Source: Dyella_A sp050749815 | Lineage (GTDB): Bacteria; Pseudomonadota; Gammaproteobacteria; Xanthomonadales; Rhodanobacteraceae | DNA length: 64,000 nt | Reading direction: 5' to 3' | Assembly: GCF_050749815.1 (NCBI RefSeq) | Contig: NZ_CP192735.1 | Span: forward strand, 310,001-374,000 | Shown here: piece by piece, positions 44,681 to 54,679 of the stretch | How the letters are laid out: each line of letters begins with the position of its first letter | Position numbering within the stretch: the stretch's first letter is position 1 | Program-made: the position numbers and the translations under genes | The notes under the pieces: model-generated | Told to the model about the DNA's origin: nothing | The model's input: only the letters and a program-made list of their open reading frames with translations | Databases searched by the model: none

Positions 44681-45904
44681 ATGCGTCTTTCCACCAGCTG
44701 GATGTACCAGCAGTCGCTGGCCAGCATGATGAACCAGCAGAGCTCGCTGGCCGCCACGCAGAACCAGGTGAGTACCGGCAAGCGCATCAATGTGGCCTCG
44801 GACGATCCCGCCGGCGCCGGGCGCGTCATCAGCCTCAATCACATCCTCGCGGCGAACACCCAGTACACCGCCAACATCGATGCGGCGAGCACGCGGCTGG
44901 ATACGGCGCAGTCCACGCTCAACTCGGTCAACGACCTGTACAACAGCGCGCGCGACCTCACCCTGCAGGCACTCAACGGCTCGCTGGCCGACAGCGACCG
45001 CCAGGCGATCGCTACCCAGCTCACGCAGATGCGTGACCAGCTGCTGCAGATGGCCAACACCACCGATGCCACCGGGCAGGCGCTGTTCGCCGGCACCAGC
45101 AGCAACACCGTGCCGTTTGTGAAGAACGCCAACGGCAGCGTGAGCTACGCCGGCAATGACGGCCAGCCGCGGGCAAGCATCGGCGCCGGGCTCACCGTGC
45201 CGACTGGCGAGTCCGGCAGCGCGATCTTCATGGACGTGGCGGCGGGCAACGGCCGCTTCGTCGCCAGCGCCGCGGCGGGCAACACCGGCACGCTGGTGGT
45301 GGGCGAGAACGCGGTGTCCGATCCCACTACGTTCGCCGCGGGTATCGCCGCCAACGGCGGCTACACGATCACCTTCGACGGCGCCGGCAACTGGAACGCA
45401 CTCGATGGTGGCGGCAATCCGCTGCTCGACAGTGGCGGCAACCCGGTCACCGGTACCTATACCGCAGGCGGCAGCATCAGCTTCAACGGCCTCACGCTCT
45501 CGCTCGACGGCGAGCCGCAGGCAGGCGACTCGGTGAGCATCCAGGCTGGTGCCTCGCAGGATATCTTCACCACCTTCAACACCATGATCACGACGTTGCA
45601 GGGTGGCGGTAGCTCGGCGCAGATGACCAACACGCTCAATCGCCAGCTGGAAGCGCTCGACAACGCGCAGGCCGAAGTGTCGCGGGCCGAGGTGGACATC
45701 GGTGGACGTACCAACGCGCTCGCGGCGCAGCGTGCGGCGTATCAGGACCTCGGCGTGACCTACAAGAGCACGCTGTCGGACACGCGCGACGTGGACGTCT
45801 ATCAGGCGATCAGCAATCTCTCGCTCCAGTCCACGGCCTTGCAGGCATCGCAGCAGGTGTTTGCGCAGGTGAAGTCGATGAGCCTGTTCAACTACATCAA
45901 GTAG
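44681..45904 (+). CDS. flgL: Flagellar hook-associated protein FlgL (HAP3)
   Basis: A 407-residue junction protein of the flagellin fold: the N-terminal MRLSTSWMYQQSLASMMNQQ and QVSTGKRINVASDDPAGAG, and a C-terminal coiled-coil part with YKSTLSDTRDVDVYQAISNLSLQ. Last gene of the flgB operon; a strong hairpin follows. Confidence 0.94.
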   Translation: MRLSTSWMYQQSLASMMNQQSSLAATQNQVSTGKRINVASDDPAGAGRVISLNHILAANTQYTANIDAASTRLDTAQSTLNSVNDLYNSARDLTLQALNGSLADSDRQAIATQLTQMRDQLLQMANTTDATGQALFAGTSSNTVPFVKNANGSVSYAGNDGQPRASIGAGLTVPTGESGSAIFMDVAAGNGRFVASAAAGNTGTLVVGENAVSDPTTFAAGIAANGGYTITFDGAGNWNALDGGGNPLLDSGGNPVTGTYTAGGSISFNGLTLSLDGEPQAGDSVSIQAGASQDIFTTFNTMITTLQGGGSSAQMTNTLNRQLEALDNAQAEVSRAEVDIGGRTNALAAQRAAYQDLGVTYKSTLSDTRDVDVYQAISNLSLQSTALQASQQVFAQVKSMSLFNYIK

Positions 45905-45925
45905 TCGGCGGTTTGCTGTTCGCTC

Positions 45926-45961
45926 CGAAGACGCCGCGGCCCTGCCGCGGCGTCTTCGTTT
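45926..45961 (+). terminator. Terminator after flgL
   Basis: A perfect 14-base stem (45926-45939 with 45945-45958) and 5-base loop, followed by TTT, 22 bases beyond the flgL stop; closes the flgB-flgL operon. Confidence 0.75.
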
Positions 45962-46079
45962 ATGTCTGCGGTAGCCCGCAGGGCCTACAGCTGCGCCATC
46001 GGCGGCCGATAGAAGCAAGCGTTCCCGTTCCGGGTCGCGGCGTGCAAACCACGTCGCAAAAAAAATCAAGTAGTGATGC

Positions 46080-46106
46080 TCAAGTAATTTTCGCCGCTGA
46101 CGAAAC
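46080..46106 (+). promoter_or_regulatory. Candidate sigma-28 promoter of the first flagellin
   Basis: TCAAGTAA (46080-46087), 11 bases, then GACGAAAC (46099-46106); the -35 resembles the cheV site. The -10 matches the consensus at only five of eight positions, so this is tentative. Confidence 0.4.
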
Positions 46107-46201
46107 AGTCCCTGAGGCGGATGGCATCCCACATGGAACCCCGCCGGGAATACAGCAAGCCACACCATCCGGCTATCGATTTCCGTCAGGAGAACATCCC
46201 A

Positions 46202-47644
46202 ATGTCATTCGTCATCAACACCAACGTTTCCTCGCTGAACGCGCAGAACAACCTCTCCACCTCCAAGAGCGCGCTGGCCCAGGCCACGCAGCGCCTGTCC
46301 TCGGGCCTGAAGATCAACAGCGCGGCGGACAACGCCGCGGGCTTTGCGATCTCGCAGCGCTACACCACGCAGATCGGCGGTCTGGCCCAGGCCAGCGCGA
46401 ACGCCTCGGACGCGATCAACCTGGCGCAGACCACCGGCTCGGCGCTGGATCAGGTCACCGCCAACCTGCAGGCGATCCGCGACCTGGCCGCGCAGTCGGC
46501 CAACGGTACCTACAGCGATGCCGATCGCAAGACGATCGACAACGAAGTGCAGCAGCGCCTGCAGGAAGTGACCCGCATCGCCAACCAGACCACGTTCAAC
46601 GGCAAGAAGGTGCTGGACGGTTCGCTGCAGTCGCAGAGCTTCCAGATCGGCGCCAACGTGGGCCAGACGGTGTCGGTGAGCCTGGGCCAGAGCGTCAAGG
46701 CCAGCGACCTGGGTGCCGTGGCCGAAGTGAAGACCGGCGACATCAGCGCCGCCTTTGCCTCTGGCACCGGTGTCAAGCTCGCTGCCGGTGACCTGAAGGT
46801 CAACGGCACCGACGTCACCGGCACCTTCAGCTCCGCCGCTGACCTGGCCACCGCGCTGACCGCAGCGTACGCCGCCAGCGGTACCGGCACGGGCGCCACC
46901 TTCACCGCCAGCGGCAACGAGATCAGCATCAACAACAGTGCCGATGCGACCAATGCCGTGACCATCTCCGGTACCAACGCGCTGGGCATCACCACCGTGG
47001 CCGCCTCCGGCACCGGTACCAGCACGGGCGTGGCGGCGGCGGTGAGCGCCACCATCCCGGCGCCGGATCTTTCCACGGAAGGCCTGACGGTCAACGGCAA
47101 GGCGGTCGACCTGACGGGTGCGAAGAGCCTGCAGGACGTGTCCGATGCCATCAATGCGAAGGGTATTGACGGTGTCAGCGCCGCGGTGAGCGCCGACGGT
47201 AAGGGCATCAACTTCTACTCCAACAGCGCGCTGACGCTCACCGACACCGGTGGCAACATCGTCGGCGCCAATGCCAAGGACGTGAACGCCAACGCGACCT
47301 ACACCCTCGGTACGGCTGCGGCGACCGGCGGCTCGCTGGCCGGTGGCTCGGTGGGCACGGTGGACGGCGCGAACGACCTGATCTCGCGCATCGACGTGGC
47401 GCTGAGCTCGGTGGCGGACTTCGCGGCCCAGCTGGGTGCGGTGCAGAACCGCTTCCAGTCGACGATCTCCACGCTGAGCTCGCAGTCGACCAACCTGAAG
47501 GCCTCGCAGTCGACCATCCAGGACGCGGATTTCGCGGCCGAGACGGCGAACCTCAGCAAGGCGCAGGTGCTGCAGCAGGCCGGTATCTCGGTGCTGGCGC
47601 AGGCCAACTCGCAGCCGCAGCAGGTGCTCAAGCTCCTGCAGTAA
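46202..47644 (+). CDS. fliC: Flagellin 1
   Basis: A 480-residue filament subunit. Conserved D0/D1 ends: N-terminal INTNVSSLNAQNNLSTSKSAL to about residue 190, C-terminal last 100 residues with DFAAETANLSKAQVLQQAG. The central 190-380 region carries flagellin_IN-like repeats (DLKVNGTDVTGTF) and is Ala/Thr/Gly-rich. The ATG has an AGGAGA site. The first 305 bases are identical, apart from the start codon, to the next flagellin gene. Followed by two hairpins. Confidence 0.95.
   Translation: MSFVINTNVSSLNAQNNLSTSKSALAQATQRLSSGLKINSAADNAAGFAISQRYTTQIGGLAQASANASDAINLAQTTGSALDQVTANLQAIRDLAAQSANGTYSDADRKTIDNEVQQRLQEVTRIANQTTFNGKKVLDGSLQSQSFQIGANVGQTVSVSLGQSVKASDLGAVAEVKTGDISAAFASGTGVKLAAGDLKVNGTDVTGTFSSAADLATALTAAYAASGTGTGATFTASGNEISINNSADATNAVTISGTNALGITTVAASGTGTSTGVAAAVSATIPAPDLSTEGLTVNGKAVDLTGAKSLQDVSDAINAKGIDGVSAAVSADGKGINFYSNSALTLTDTGGNIVGANAKDVNANATYTLGTAAATGGSLAGGSVGTVDGANDLISRIDVALSSVADFAAQLGAVQNRFQSTISTLSSQSTNLKASQSTIQDADFAAETANLSKAQVLQQAGISVLAQANSQPQQVLKLLQ
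46203..46506 (+). repeat. Direct repeat shared by both flagellin genes (5' copy 1)
   Basis: These bases are identical to 47912-48215 in the second flagellin; similarity continues with a few silent changes for about 200 more bases. The 3' ends (47428-47644 and 49143-49359) are also near-identical. A substrate for gene conversion. Confidence 0.85.
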
Positions 47645-47655
47645 CAGCGGATTGA

Positions 47656-47739
47656 CCGGCTCCGTCGCACCTGGCGGAGCCGGTCGAAAGCGGTTTGCGG
47701 TAACGCGGCGGCATCGGTGCATCGATGCCGCCGCTTTTT
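47656..47739 (+). terminator. Double hairpin terminator after flagellin 1
   Basis: A first 9-base stem (47656-47664 with 47675-47683) is followed by a perfect 12-base stem (47705-47716 with 47723-47734) and TTTTT (47735-47739), a strong intrinsic terminator that isolates the second flagellin gene. Confidence 0.85.
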
Positions 47740-47910
47740 CGAGAGCGGCTCGCAAAAACTTCTGGCCGAAGGTTTTGCTAGCGGCTTTTTTTCCATCTGT
47801 CGCCGCATGGCGCCAGTCCAGGTGCCGTTGCTTTGCCAGGGCTCCCGACGCCTGCCGGGACGCCTCACTGTTTCATCGACAGGCCATGCTTCGTCTACGG
47901 AGTACACGTC

Positions 47911-49359
47911 GTGTCATTCGTCATCAACACCAACGTTTCCTCGCTGAACGCGCAGAACAACCTCTCCACCTCCAAGAGCGCGCTGGCCCAGGCCACGCAG
48001 CGCCTGTCCTCGGGCCTGAAGATCAACAGCGCGGCGGACAACGCCGCGGGCTTTGCGATCTCGCAGCGCTACACCACGCAGATCGGCGGTCTGGCCCAGG
48101 CCAGCGCGAACGCCTCGGACGCGATCAACCTGGCGCAGACCACCGGCTCGGCGCTGGATCAGGTCACCGCCAACCTGCAGGCGATCCGCGACCTGGCCGC
48201 GCAGTCGGCCAACGGCACCTACAGCGATGCCGATCGCAAGACGATCGACAACGAAGTGCAGCAGCGCCTGCAGGAAGTGACCCGCATCGCCAACCAGACC
48301 ACGTTCAACGGCAAGAAGGTGCTGGACGGCTCGCTGAAGTCGCAGAGCTTCCAGATCGGCGCCAACGTGGGCCAGACCGTGTCGGTGAGCCTGGGTCAGA
48401 GCGTCAAGGCCAGCGACCTGGGCAAGGTGGCTGAGGTCAAGAGCGGGGACATCAGCGACATATTCAGCGGCCTGCCGGGCCTGACGTTGAAGGCTGGCGA
48501 TCTCACGATCAACGGCCAGAATGTCACCGGTAGATTCACGACCGAGAGCGGCTTCACTGCCGCGCTCACCGCGGCGTACAACGCCAGTGGCGAGACCGGA
48601 GCAACGTTCAGTTATTCCGCTGGCGTGATGTCAATCACCAACGGTGGGTCGAACGACCTGACTATCGCGGGTAGCCGGGCCGGCGACTTCGGGCTCGGTT
48701 TCATCATGCATTCCGGCGGATTGATGACTGCGGGCATTCCCGCCATTGATCAGGCCCTCACCGCCATCGGCGGCCCAGCCGATCTGGCCAGCGAAGGTTT
48801 GTCGGTCAACGGCAAGGCGGTCGATTTGACGGGTGCGAAGAGCCTGCAAGACATGTCCGATGCGATCAACGCGGCCGGCGTCGATGGCGTGAGCGCAGCG
48901 GTGAGCGCCGACGGCAAGGGCCTCAACTTCTACTCCAACAGCGCGCTGACGCTCACCGACACCGGTGGCAACATCATCGGTGGCAACGCCAAGGACGTGA
49001 ACGCAAACGCGACCTACACCGCCGGTACGGCGGCGGCCACGGGCGGCTCGCTGGCCGGTGGTTCGGTGGGCACGGTGGACGGTGCCAACGACCTGATCTC
49101 GCGCATCGACGTGGCGCTGAGCTCGGTGGCGGCCTTTGCCGCGCAGCTGGGTGCGGTGCAGAACCGCTTCCAGTCGACGATCTCCACGCTGAGCTCGCAG
49201 TCGACCAACCTGAAGGCCTCGCAGTCGACCATTCAGGACGCGGATTTCGCGGCCGAGACGGCGAACCTCAGCAAGGCGCAGGTGCTGCAGCAGGCCGGTA
49301 TCTCGGTGCTGGCGCAGGCCAACTCGCAGCCGCAGCAGGTGCTCAAGCTCCTGCAGTAA
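47911..49359 (+). CDS. fliC: Flagellin 2
   Basis: A 482-residue flagellin that shares ends with flagellin 1 but has a different central region (about residues 180-300, including a segment with GFIMHSGGLMTAGIP). It starts with GTG where flagellin 1 has ATG, and I find no good sigma-28 or sigma-54 site in the 170 bases between the terminator and the start. It may be a weakly expressed or alternative filament subunit. Confidence 0.93.
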   Translation: MSFVINTNVSSLNAQNNLSTSKSALAQATQRLSSGLKINSAADNAAGFAISQRYTTQIGGLAQASANASDAINLAQTTGSALDQVTANLQAIRDLAAQSANGTYSDADRKTIDNEVQQRLQEVTRIANQTTFNGKKVLDGSLKSQSFQIGANVGQTVSVSLGQSVKASDLGKVAEVKSGDISDIFSGLPGLTLKAGDLTINGQNVTGRFTTESGFTAALTAAYNASGETGATFSYSAGVMSITNGGSNDLTIAGSRAGDFGLGFIMHSGGLMTAGIPAIDQALTAIGGPADLASEGLSVNGKAVDLTGAKSLQDMSDAINAAGVDGVSAAVSADGKGLNFYSNSALTLTDTGGNIIGGNAKDVNANATYTAGTAAATGGSLAGGSVGTVDGANDLISRIDVALSSVAAFAAQLGAVQNRFQSTISTLSSQSTNLKASQSTIQDADFAAETANLSKAQVLQQAGISVLAQANSQPQQVLKLLQ

Positions 49360-49402
49360 CGGAGAGCGGTGCGGCGCGCTGACAAGCCGCCCGAACGTTT
49401 CG

Positions 49403-49436
49403 CGGCGCCACCGTTGGTTTCGGTGGCGCCGTTTTT
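49403..49436 (+). terminator. Terminator after flagellin 2
   Basis: A perfect 11-base stem (49403-49413 with 49421-49431), 7-base loop and TTTTT; textbook intrinsic terminator 43 bases past the stop. Confidence 0.88.
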
Positions 49437-49578
49437 CTTTGTGCCGGAACGTAGTTGCGCTTGGAGCGGGGCGCGCTCCGCCCAGGCGCCCGGCTTCAGT
49501 TTGTCGCCGTCCGGCCGATCACCTTCGCATCGGCAAAGCGAGCTTTCTCGCGCCCGCCACGTTTGCGCGGCGGTCCAC

Positions 49579-49594
49579 TGGCGAGGTTCTTGCA
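49579..49594 (+). promoter_or_regulatory. Sigma-54 promoter of fliD
   Basis: TGGCGAGGTTCTTGCA has correct GG-N10-GC spacing and a consensus TTGCA -12 element, 50 bases before the fliD start. Confidence 0.78.
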
Positions 49595-49643
49595 GTCGAA
49601 CCGCCAGGGCGCGGGCAGCGTCAAGAAATCCACGGGAACCGGC

Positions 49644-51044
49644 ATGGCCATCACCAACGTCAATACCAACACCAGCGGCAGCACGGGCGGCGGCATTTTG
49701 AGCTCGGCCGGTATCGGCTCGGGGTTGAATGTGGACTCCATCGTCACTGCGCTGGTGAATGACAAGAAGTCCGGGCCACAGGCGCAGATCACCGCCAAGG
49801 CGACCCAGACCAACGCCCTGCTGACCGGGCTGGCTTCGCTCAGTTCGGCGCTCGGCTCACTGCAGTCGTCGCTTTCCACGCTGACCCAGACCAGCACCTT
49901 CGCCAGCTTCAACGCCACCCTGGGCGACAGCGCCATCGGCACCACCAGCACGCTGGCAAGCGCGCAGCCGGGAAGCTATGCGCTGGTGGTGCAGAACCTG
50001 GCCACGGCGCAGAAGCGCGCCAGCGACGCCTATGCGTCGACCGCGGCCGTGGGCGACGGATCACTGACGCTCAGCGTGGGCGCCAACAGCGCCAACATAG
50101 CTATCGGCGCCACCGACACGGTCGCCGACATCGCGGCCAAGATCAACGCGGCCAAGGACAACCCCGGCATTACCGCCACCGTGGTCAACGGAGCCGGCGG
50201 CGCGCAGTTGCTGCTCAGCTCGAGCAAGACCGGCGTGGCCAATGGCTTCAGCGTGAGTGCCGGCTCGGGCAGCAGTGCCGGCCTGTCGACCCTGGCCACC
50301 AAGCTCAACACCGCCGGTGCCAACGAAGCGACCGACGCGAAGCTGAGCCTGGACGGCATCAACATCACCAGCGCCAGCAACAGCGTGAGCGGCGCCATCG
50401 ATGGCGTCACCATCAATCTCGCTGTGGCCGGCAGCACCACGCTTACCGTGTCGCGCGACAACAGCGCCGCGACGAAGGCCGTGCAGGGCTTCGTCGATGC
50501 GTACAACAGCTACGTCAAGACCGTCGGCACGCTGTCCAGTTACGACAAGGACACCGGCCAGGCCGGCATCCTGCTGGGCGATACCACGCTCAACTCGGTG
50601 CAGCGGCAGATCGGCAGCGTGCTCAGCGGCAAGGTGGCCGGCAACAGCATCGGTTCGCTGGCTTCGCTGGGTATCACCCGTTCGGCCGACGGCTCGCTGG
50701 CGGTGGACAACGCCAAGCTGGCCGCCACCCTGGACAGCAATCCCTCGGCCGTACAGGACCTGTTCGCGGGTTCGAACGGCTACGCCAAGCGCCTGAATAC
50801 GGCGCTGGATGGATTCACCGCCTCGGGCGGGATCATCTCCACGCGCCAGCAGAGCCTCACCGACAGCCTGAGCAAGCTCAACACGCAGCAGAGCCAGCTC
50901 GACGCGCGCATGAGCGTGTACGAGAAGCAGTTGCGCGACCAGTACACGCAGCTCGACACCCTGGTGTCTTCGCTCAACAACACCAGCAGCTACCTCACCG
51001 GTGCGCTGGCGCAGCTCGAAGCCACCTACACCAAGAAAAGTTGA
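49644..51044 (+). CDS. fliD: Flagellar filament cap protein FliD (HAP2)
   Basis: A 466-residue cap that folds flagellin at the filament tip. N-terminal GIGSGLNVDSIVTALVNDKK, middle flagellin_IN-like FliD repeats, and C-terminal RMSVYEKQLRDQYTQLDTLVSSLNNTSSYL match the family. The ATG at 49644 (MAITNVNTN) is preferred to the longer frame from 49455, which covers its promoter. First gene of a fliD-fliS-fliT-PilZ unit. Confidence 0.94.
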   Translation: MAITNVNTNTSGSTGGGILSSAGIGSGLNVDSIVTALVNDKKSGPQAQITAKATQTNALLTGLASLSSALGSLQSSLSTLTQTSTFASFNATLGDSAIGTTSTLASAQPGSYALVVQNLATAQKRASDAYASTAAVGDGSLTLSVGANSANIAIGATDTVADIAAKINAAKDNPGITATVVNGAGGAQLLLSSSKTGVANGFSVSAGSGSSAGLSTLATKLNTAGANEATDAKLSLDGINITSASNSVSGAIDGVTINLAVAGSTTLTVSRDNSAATKAVQGFVDAYNSYVKTVGTLSSYDKDTGQAGILLGDTTLNSVQRQIGSVLSGKVAGNSIGSLASLGITRSADGSLAVDNAKLAATLDSNPSAVQDLFAGSNGYAKRLNTALDGFTASGGIISTRQQSLTDSLSKLNTQQSQLDARMSVYEKQLRDQYTQLDTLVSSLNNTSSYLTGALAQLEATYTKKS

Positions 51045-51058
51045 ACCAGGAGCGCCTC

Positions 51059-51484
51059 ATGACCTACGGACCCCTGCGCCAAGCCAGCGCCCTCTACCAG
51101 CAGAACAGCGTCGCCGGCGTCGAGAGCGCCGACCCGCACCAGCTGGTGAGCATGCTGCTCGACGGCGCCATGGATCGCATCGCCCAAGCGCGCGGTCATC
51201 TGCTGCACGGCAACGTGGCCGCCAAGGGCAGCTGCATTTCCAAGGCGGTGGCCATCGTGGGCGAGCTGCGCGACAGCCTGAACCACGACGCCGATCCGGC
51301 GTTCAGTCAGCGGCTCGAGTCGCTCTACGAATACGTCACCCGACGCCTGCTCTACGCCCAGCTGCATGACGACGTGGCCGCGCTGGACGAGTCCTCCCGC
51401 CTGCTCGCGCCGGTGCGCGAAGGCTGGCAAGGCATTCGCGCCAATTACCTCGCCGCGTCTGCCGCGCAGGCCAAGAGCGCGTAA
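51059..51484 (+). CDS. fliS: Flagellin export chaperone FliS
   Basis: A 141-residue helical chaperone that binds flagellin's C-terminus before secretion. Conserved ALYQQNSVAGVESADPHQLVSMLLDGAMDRI-type N-terminus (key ADPHQLVSMLLDG) and SLYEYVTRRLLYAQLHDD are visible. An AGGAG site precedes the ATG. Confidence 0.95.
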   Translation: MTYGPLRQASALYQQNSVAGVESADPHQLVSMLLDGAMDRIAQARGHLLHGNVAAKGSCISKAVAIVGELRDSLNHDADPAFSQRLESLYEYVTRRLLYAQLHDDVAALDESSRLLAPVREGWQGIRANYLAASAAQAKSA

Positions 51485-51786
51485 TGAACGAGGCGCCGCA
51501 TCCCGATCTGCAGCGGGCGCTCGTGCTGAGCGCCGACATGCTGCAGGCCGCCGGCCGCGGTGACTGGGCCGGCGCCAGCACACTGCAGGCCGAGTGCGAC
51601 CGGCTGCTGCGTCGGGCGCCGGTGAACGTGGCCGGGCTGATGGCCATGCGACAGTTGCAGCTGGATCAGCGCGCACTGCTGGATATGGCCGCCCAGGCAC
51701 GCAATGCGGTGAGCGATCATCTCTCGCGCCATCATGTGAACCACCGCGCGGTGAGCGCCTACCTGGACACCGCCGATCCCGGCTGA
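51484..51786 (+). CDS. fliT: FliT-like flagellar chaperone
   Basis: A 100-residue helical protein directly after fliS, overlapping its stop by one base. Size, helical content (DMLQAAGRGDWAGASTLQAECDRLLRR) and position fit FliT, the FliD chaperone; direct sequence similarity is low, as is usual for this family. Assignment rests largely on context. Confidence 0.65.
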   Translation: MNEAPHPDLQRALVLSADMLQAAGRGDWAGASTLQAECDRLLRRAPVNVAGLMAMRQLQLDQRALLDMAAQARNAVSDHLSRHHVNHRAVSAYLDTADPG

Positions 51787-51835
51787 GGCCGGTGAACGCG
51801 ATCGCCGGGTCACGCTGCGCTACAGGACTTCCGCC

Positions 51836-52387
51836 ATGACCGATGCCCTCTGGCTTGCCTTCTCCGAACGCGTCTGCGTTGATGACCAGTTACGCCTGGC
51901 GCTGCTGCCGCGCGGCGACGGTGCCAGCTCGCTGGCACAGCTGGGCGAGCGCAACCTCTCGACCCTGGCGAGCATTGCGGCTATCGAGGAGCGTCGCGCT
52001 GACGGCGCCGACGACGACAGCCCGGTCCTGCAGGAGCTGGCGCGGCTGGACGCCAAGCTCAATGCGCTGGTGGACATCGTCAACCGGCTGCTGGTGCCGA
52101 CCAGTGCCCTGCCGGCCCGCGCGCACGTGCGTTTCAACGCGATCGGCGCGCTGGTACCCGCGGCCCTGCTGCCTGCCGAAGGGGCTGCGGTGTGCATGCG
52201 CATTCATCTGGATGCCTGTCCCAGCCTGCCGCTGGAATTGCCCGCGCGGGTGCAGCGTCGACTTGATGACGGCCTGGCCTTTTTGGCCTTCGAGCCGCTG
52301 GGTGATGCCGCGGCCGATGCGATCGAGCGGCTGGTTTTTCGCCATCACCGACGCAAAGTGGCCGAGGCGCGTCAGTCCCTGACCTGA
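51836..52387 (+). CDS. PilZ-like protein with coiled-coil insertion
   Basis: A 183-residue protein in the position of the PilZ gene of Xanthomonas flagellar clusters. Segments VRFNAIGALVPAALLPAEGAAVCMRIHLD look like PilZ beta strands, but the RxxxR and D/NxSxxG c-di-GMP motifs are absent. Residues about 45-85 (PVLQELARLDAKLNALVDIVNRLL) form a heptad-like helix, reminiscent of tetramer-forming PilZ variants. It may be a structural or partner-binding PilZ rather than a c-di-GMP receptor. Confidence 0.65.
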   Translation: MTDALWLAFSERVCVDDQLRLALLPRGDGASSLAQLGERNLSTLASIAAIEERRADGADDDSPVLQELARLDAKLNALVDIVNRLLVPTSALPARAHVRFNAIGALVPAALLPAEGAAVCMRIHLDACPSLPLELPARVQRRLDDGLAFLAFEPLGDAAADAIERLVFRHHRRKVAEARQSLT

Positions 52388-52412
52388 ACGTTTTCGACCT
52401 GCCGGGTCACTC

Positions 52413-52428
52413 TGTGATGGCCGTCACG
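52413..52428. promoter_or_regulatory. CRP/Clp-like binding site 1 upstream of fleQ
   Basis: TGTGATGGCCGTCACG matches TGTGA-N6-TCACA at nine of ten half-site positions. Confidence 0.55.
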
Positions 52429-52457
52429 TAAACGGTTTCAGCGGGGTCGGACACGAG

Positions 52458-52473
52458 TGTGAGCTGCTTCACG
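52458..52473. promoter_or_regulatory. CRP/Clp-like binding site 2 upstream of fleQ
   Basis: TGTGAGCTGCTTCACG matches the same consensus at nine of ten positions and has the same half-sites as site 1, 45 bases away. Confidence 0.55.
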
Positions 52474-52810
52474 TTTTCGGCGGCCGGTGCGCAAATTTGT
52501 TGACGGGCCAAATTGTCGACGTGACCGCCGACGTCACCTGTACCGCGCCGTTTCAAAACAGAAATATCTTTACGCGACATTCATTTACGTGAACCTTCGC
52601 GACGTCACCGCCTTCGCAAGAAAGGCGGGTGACGCGCAGCGGCGATCCCGCTGACGCCCTCTGCCGTCAGCGCGCTGGCGCACTGGCCTTCTTCTTGCTC
52701 CCTCTCTCGACGTGGACCGACGACAAACCGTCACGGTCCGGAAAAAAACACAGCGGCTCTCCCACCCAACCGCTGCGTTCCACCCGAGTCAGAACGAGAG
52801 GCGTTGCACG

Positions 52811-54217
<1,407 letters not shown>

Positions 54218-54237
54218 GGGCAGGGGCTTTGGCTCCA

Positions 54238-54253
54238 TGGCACACATCGTGCA
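54238..54253 (+). promoter_or_regulatory. Sigma-54 promoter of fliE
   Basis: TGGCACACATCGTGCA has a consensus -24 TGGCAC and correct GG-N10-GC spacing, 41 bases before the fliE start. Confidence 0.8.
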
Positions 54254-54293
54254 GTAACCCCTGCGGAAACCCGTCACGCGTTGGAAAACCGTC

Positions 54294-54638
54294 ATGACCA
54301 CGATCGACGTCAACAGCCTGCTCAGCCAGATGCGCCAGATGTCCGCCCAGGTGCGGTCGCCCGAAGTGGCGTTCTCTTCCACGGCGCTGCCCGCGGCCAC
54401 GCCGGCCAGCGGCGCCAGCCCGTTCGGCGCGCTGCTCAAGCAGTCGATCGCCGCGGTGGGCGACAGCCAGGCCACGGCCGGGCGCATGGCCGCGGCATTC
54501 GAGCGTGGCGACCAGGGCGCGGATCTGGCCCGCACGATGGTGGCGATCCAGAAGGCCGACCTCTCGCTCAACGCGATGACACAGGTGCGCAACAAGCTCG
54601 TCGATGCCTACAAAGACATCATGAACATGCCGGTCTGA
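54294..54638 (+). CDS. fliE: Flagellar hook-basal body complex protein FliE
   Basis: A 114-residue adaptor between the MS-ring and the rod. The conserved SPFGALLKQSIAAVGDSQATAGRMAAAFERGD and VMVAIQKADLSLNAMTQVRNKLVDAYKDIM-like C-terminus (key QKADLS and VRNKLVDAY) are clear. First gene of the fliE-fliJ run. Confidence 0.94.
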   Translation: MTTIDVNSLLSQMRQMSAQVRSPEVAFSSTALPAATPASGASPFGALLKQSIAAVGDSQATAGRMAAAFERGDQGADLARTMVAIQKADLSLNAMTQVRNKLVDAYKDIMNMPV

Positions 54639-54679
54639 CGACTGCCTTTTCCTTCGCCCATCGATAACGAGCAACCCCC

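Larger units (their letters stand above)
52388..52810. other. 423-base fleQ control region
   Basis: No gene is visible. The span contains two TGTGA-N6-TCACG palindromes, a cluster of GACGTCAC/GACGTGAC motifs (52518-52525, 52530-52537, 52601-52608), and an AT-richer stretch (about 52550-52590, with AAATATCTTTA) that could hold the fleQ promoter. I find no sigma-54 site. Confidence 0.6.

Noticed and set aside
47752..47790. Possible sigma-54 promoter for flagellin 2 (TGGCCGAAGGTTTTGC)
   Set aside because: Spacing is GG-N11-GC, one base too long, and the -24 element is poor.
46202..49359. Long direct repeats considered as a mobile element or CRISPR-like structure
   Set aside because: They are the conserved ends of two flagellin genes, fully explained by duplication and gene conversion.
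49500..49530. Sigma-28 site GCCGATCA upstream of fliD
   Set aside because: The matching -35 position reads TTCA with weak flanks; the sigma-54 site at 49579 is far better.
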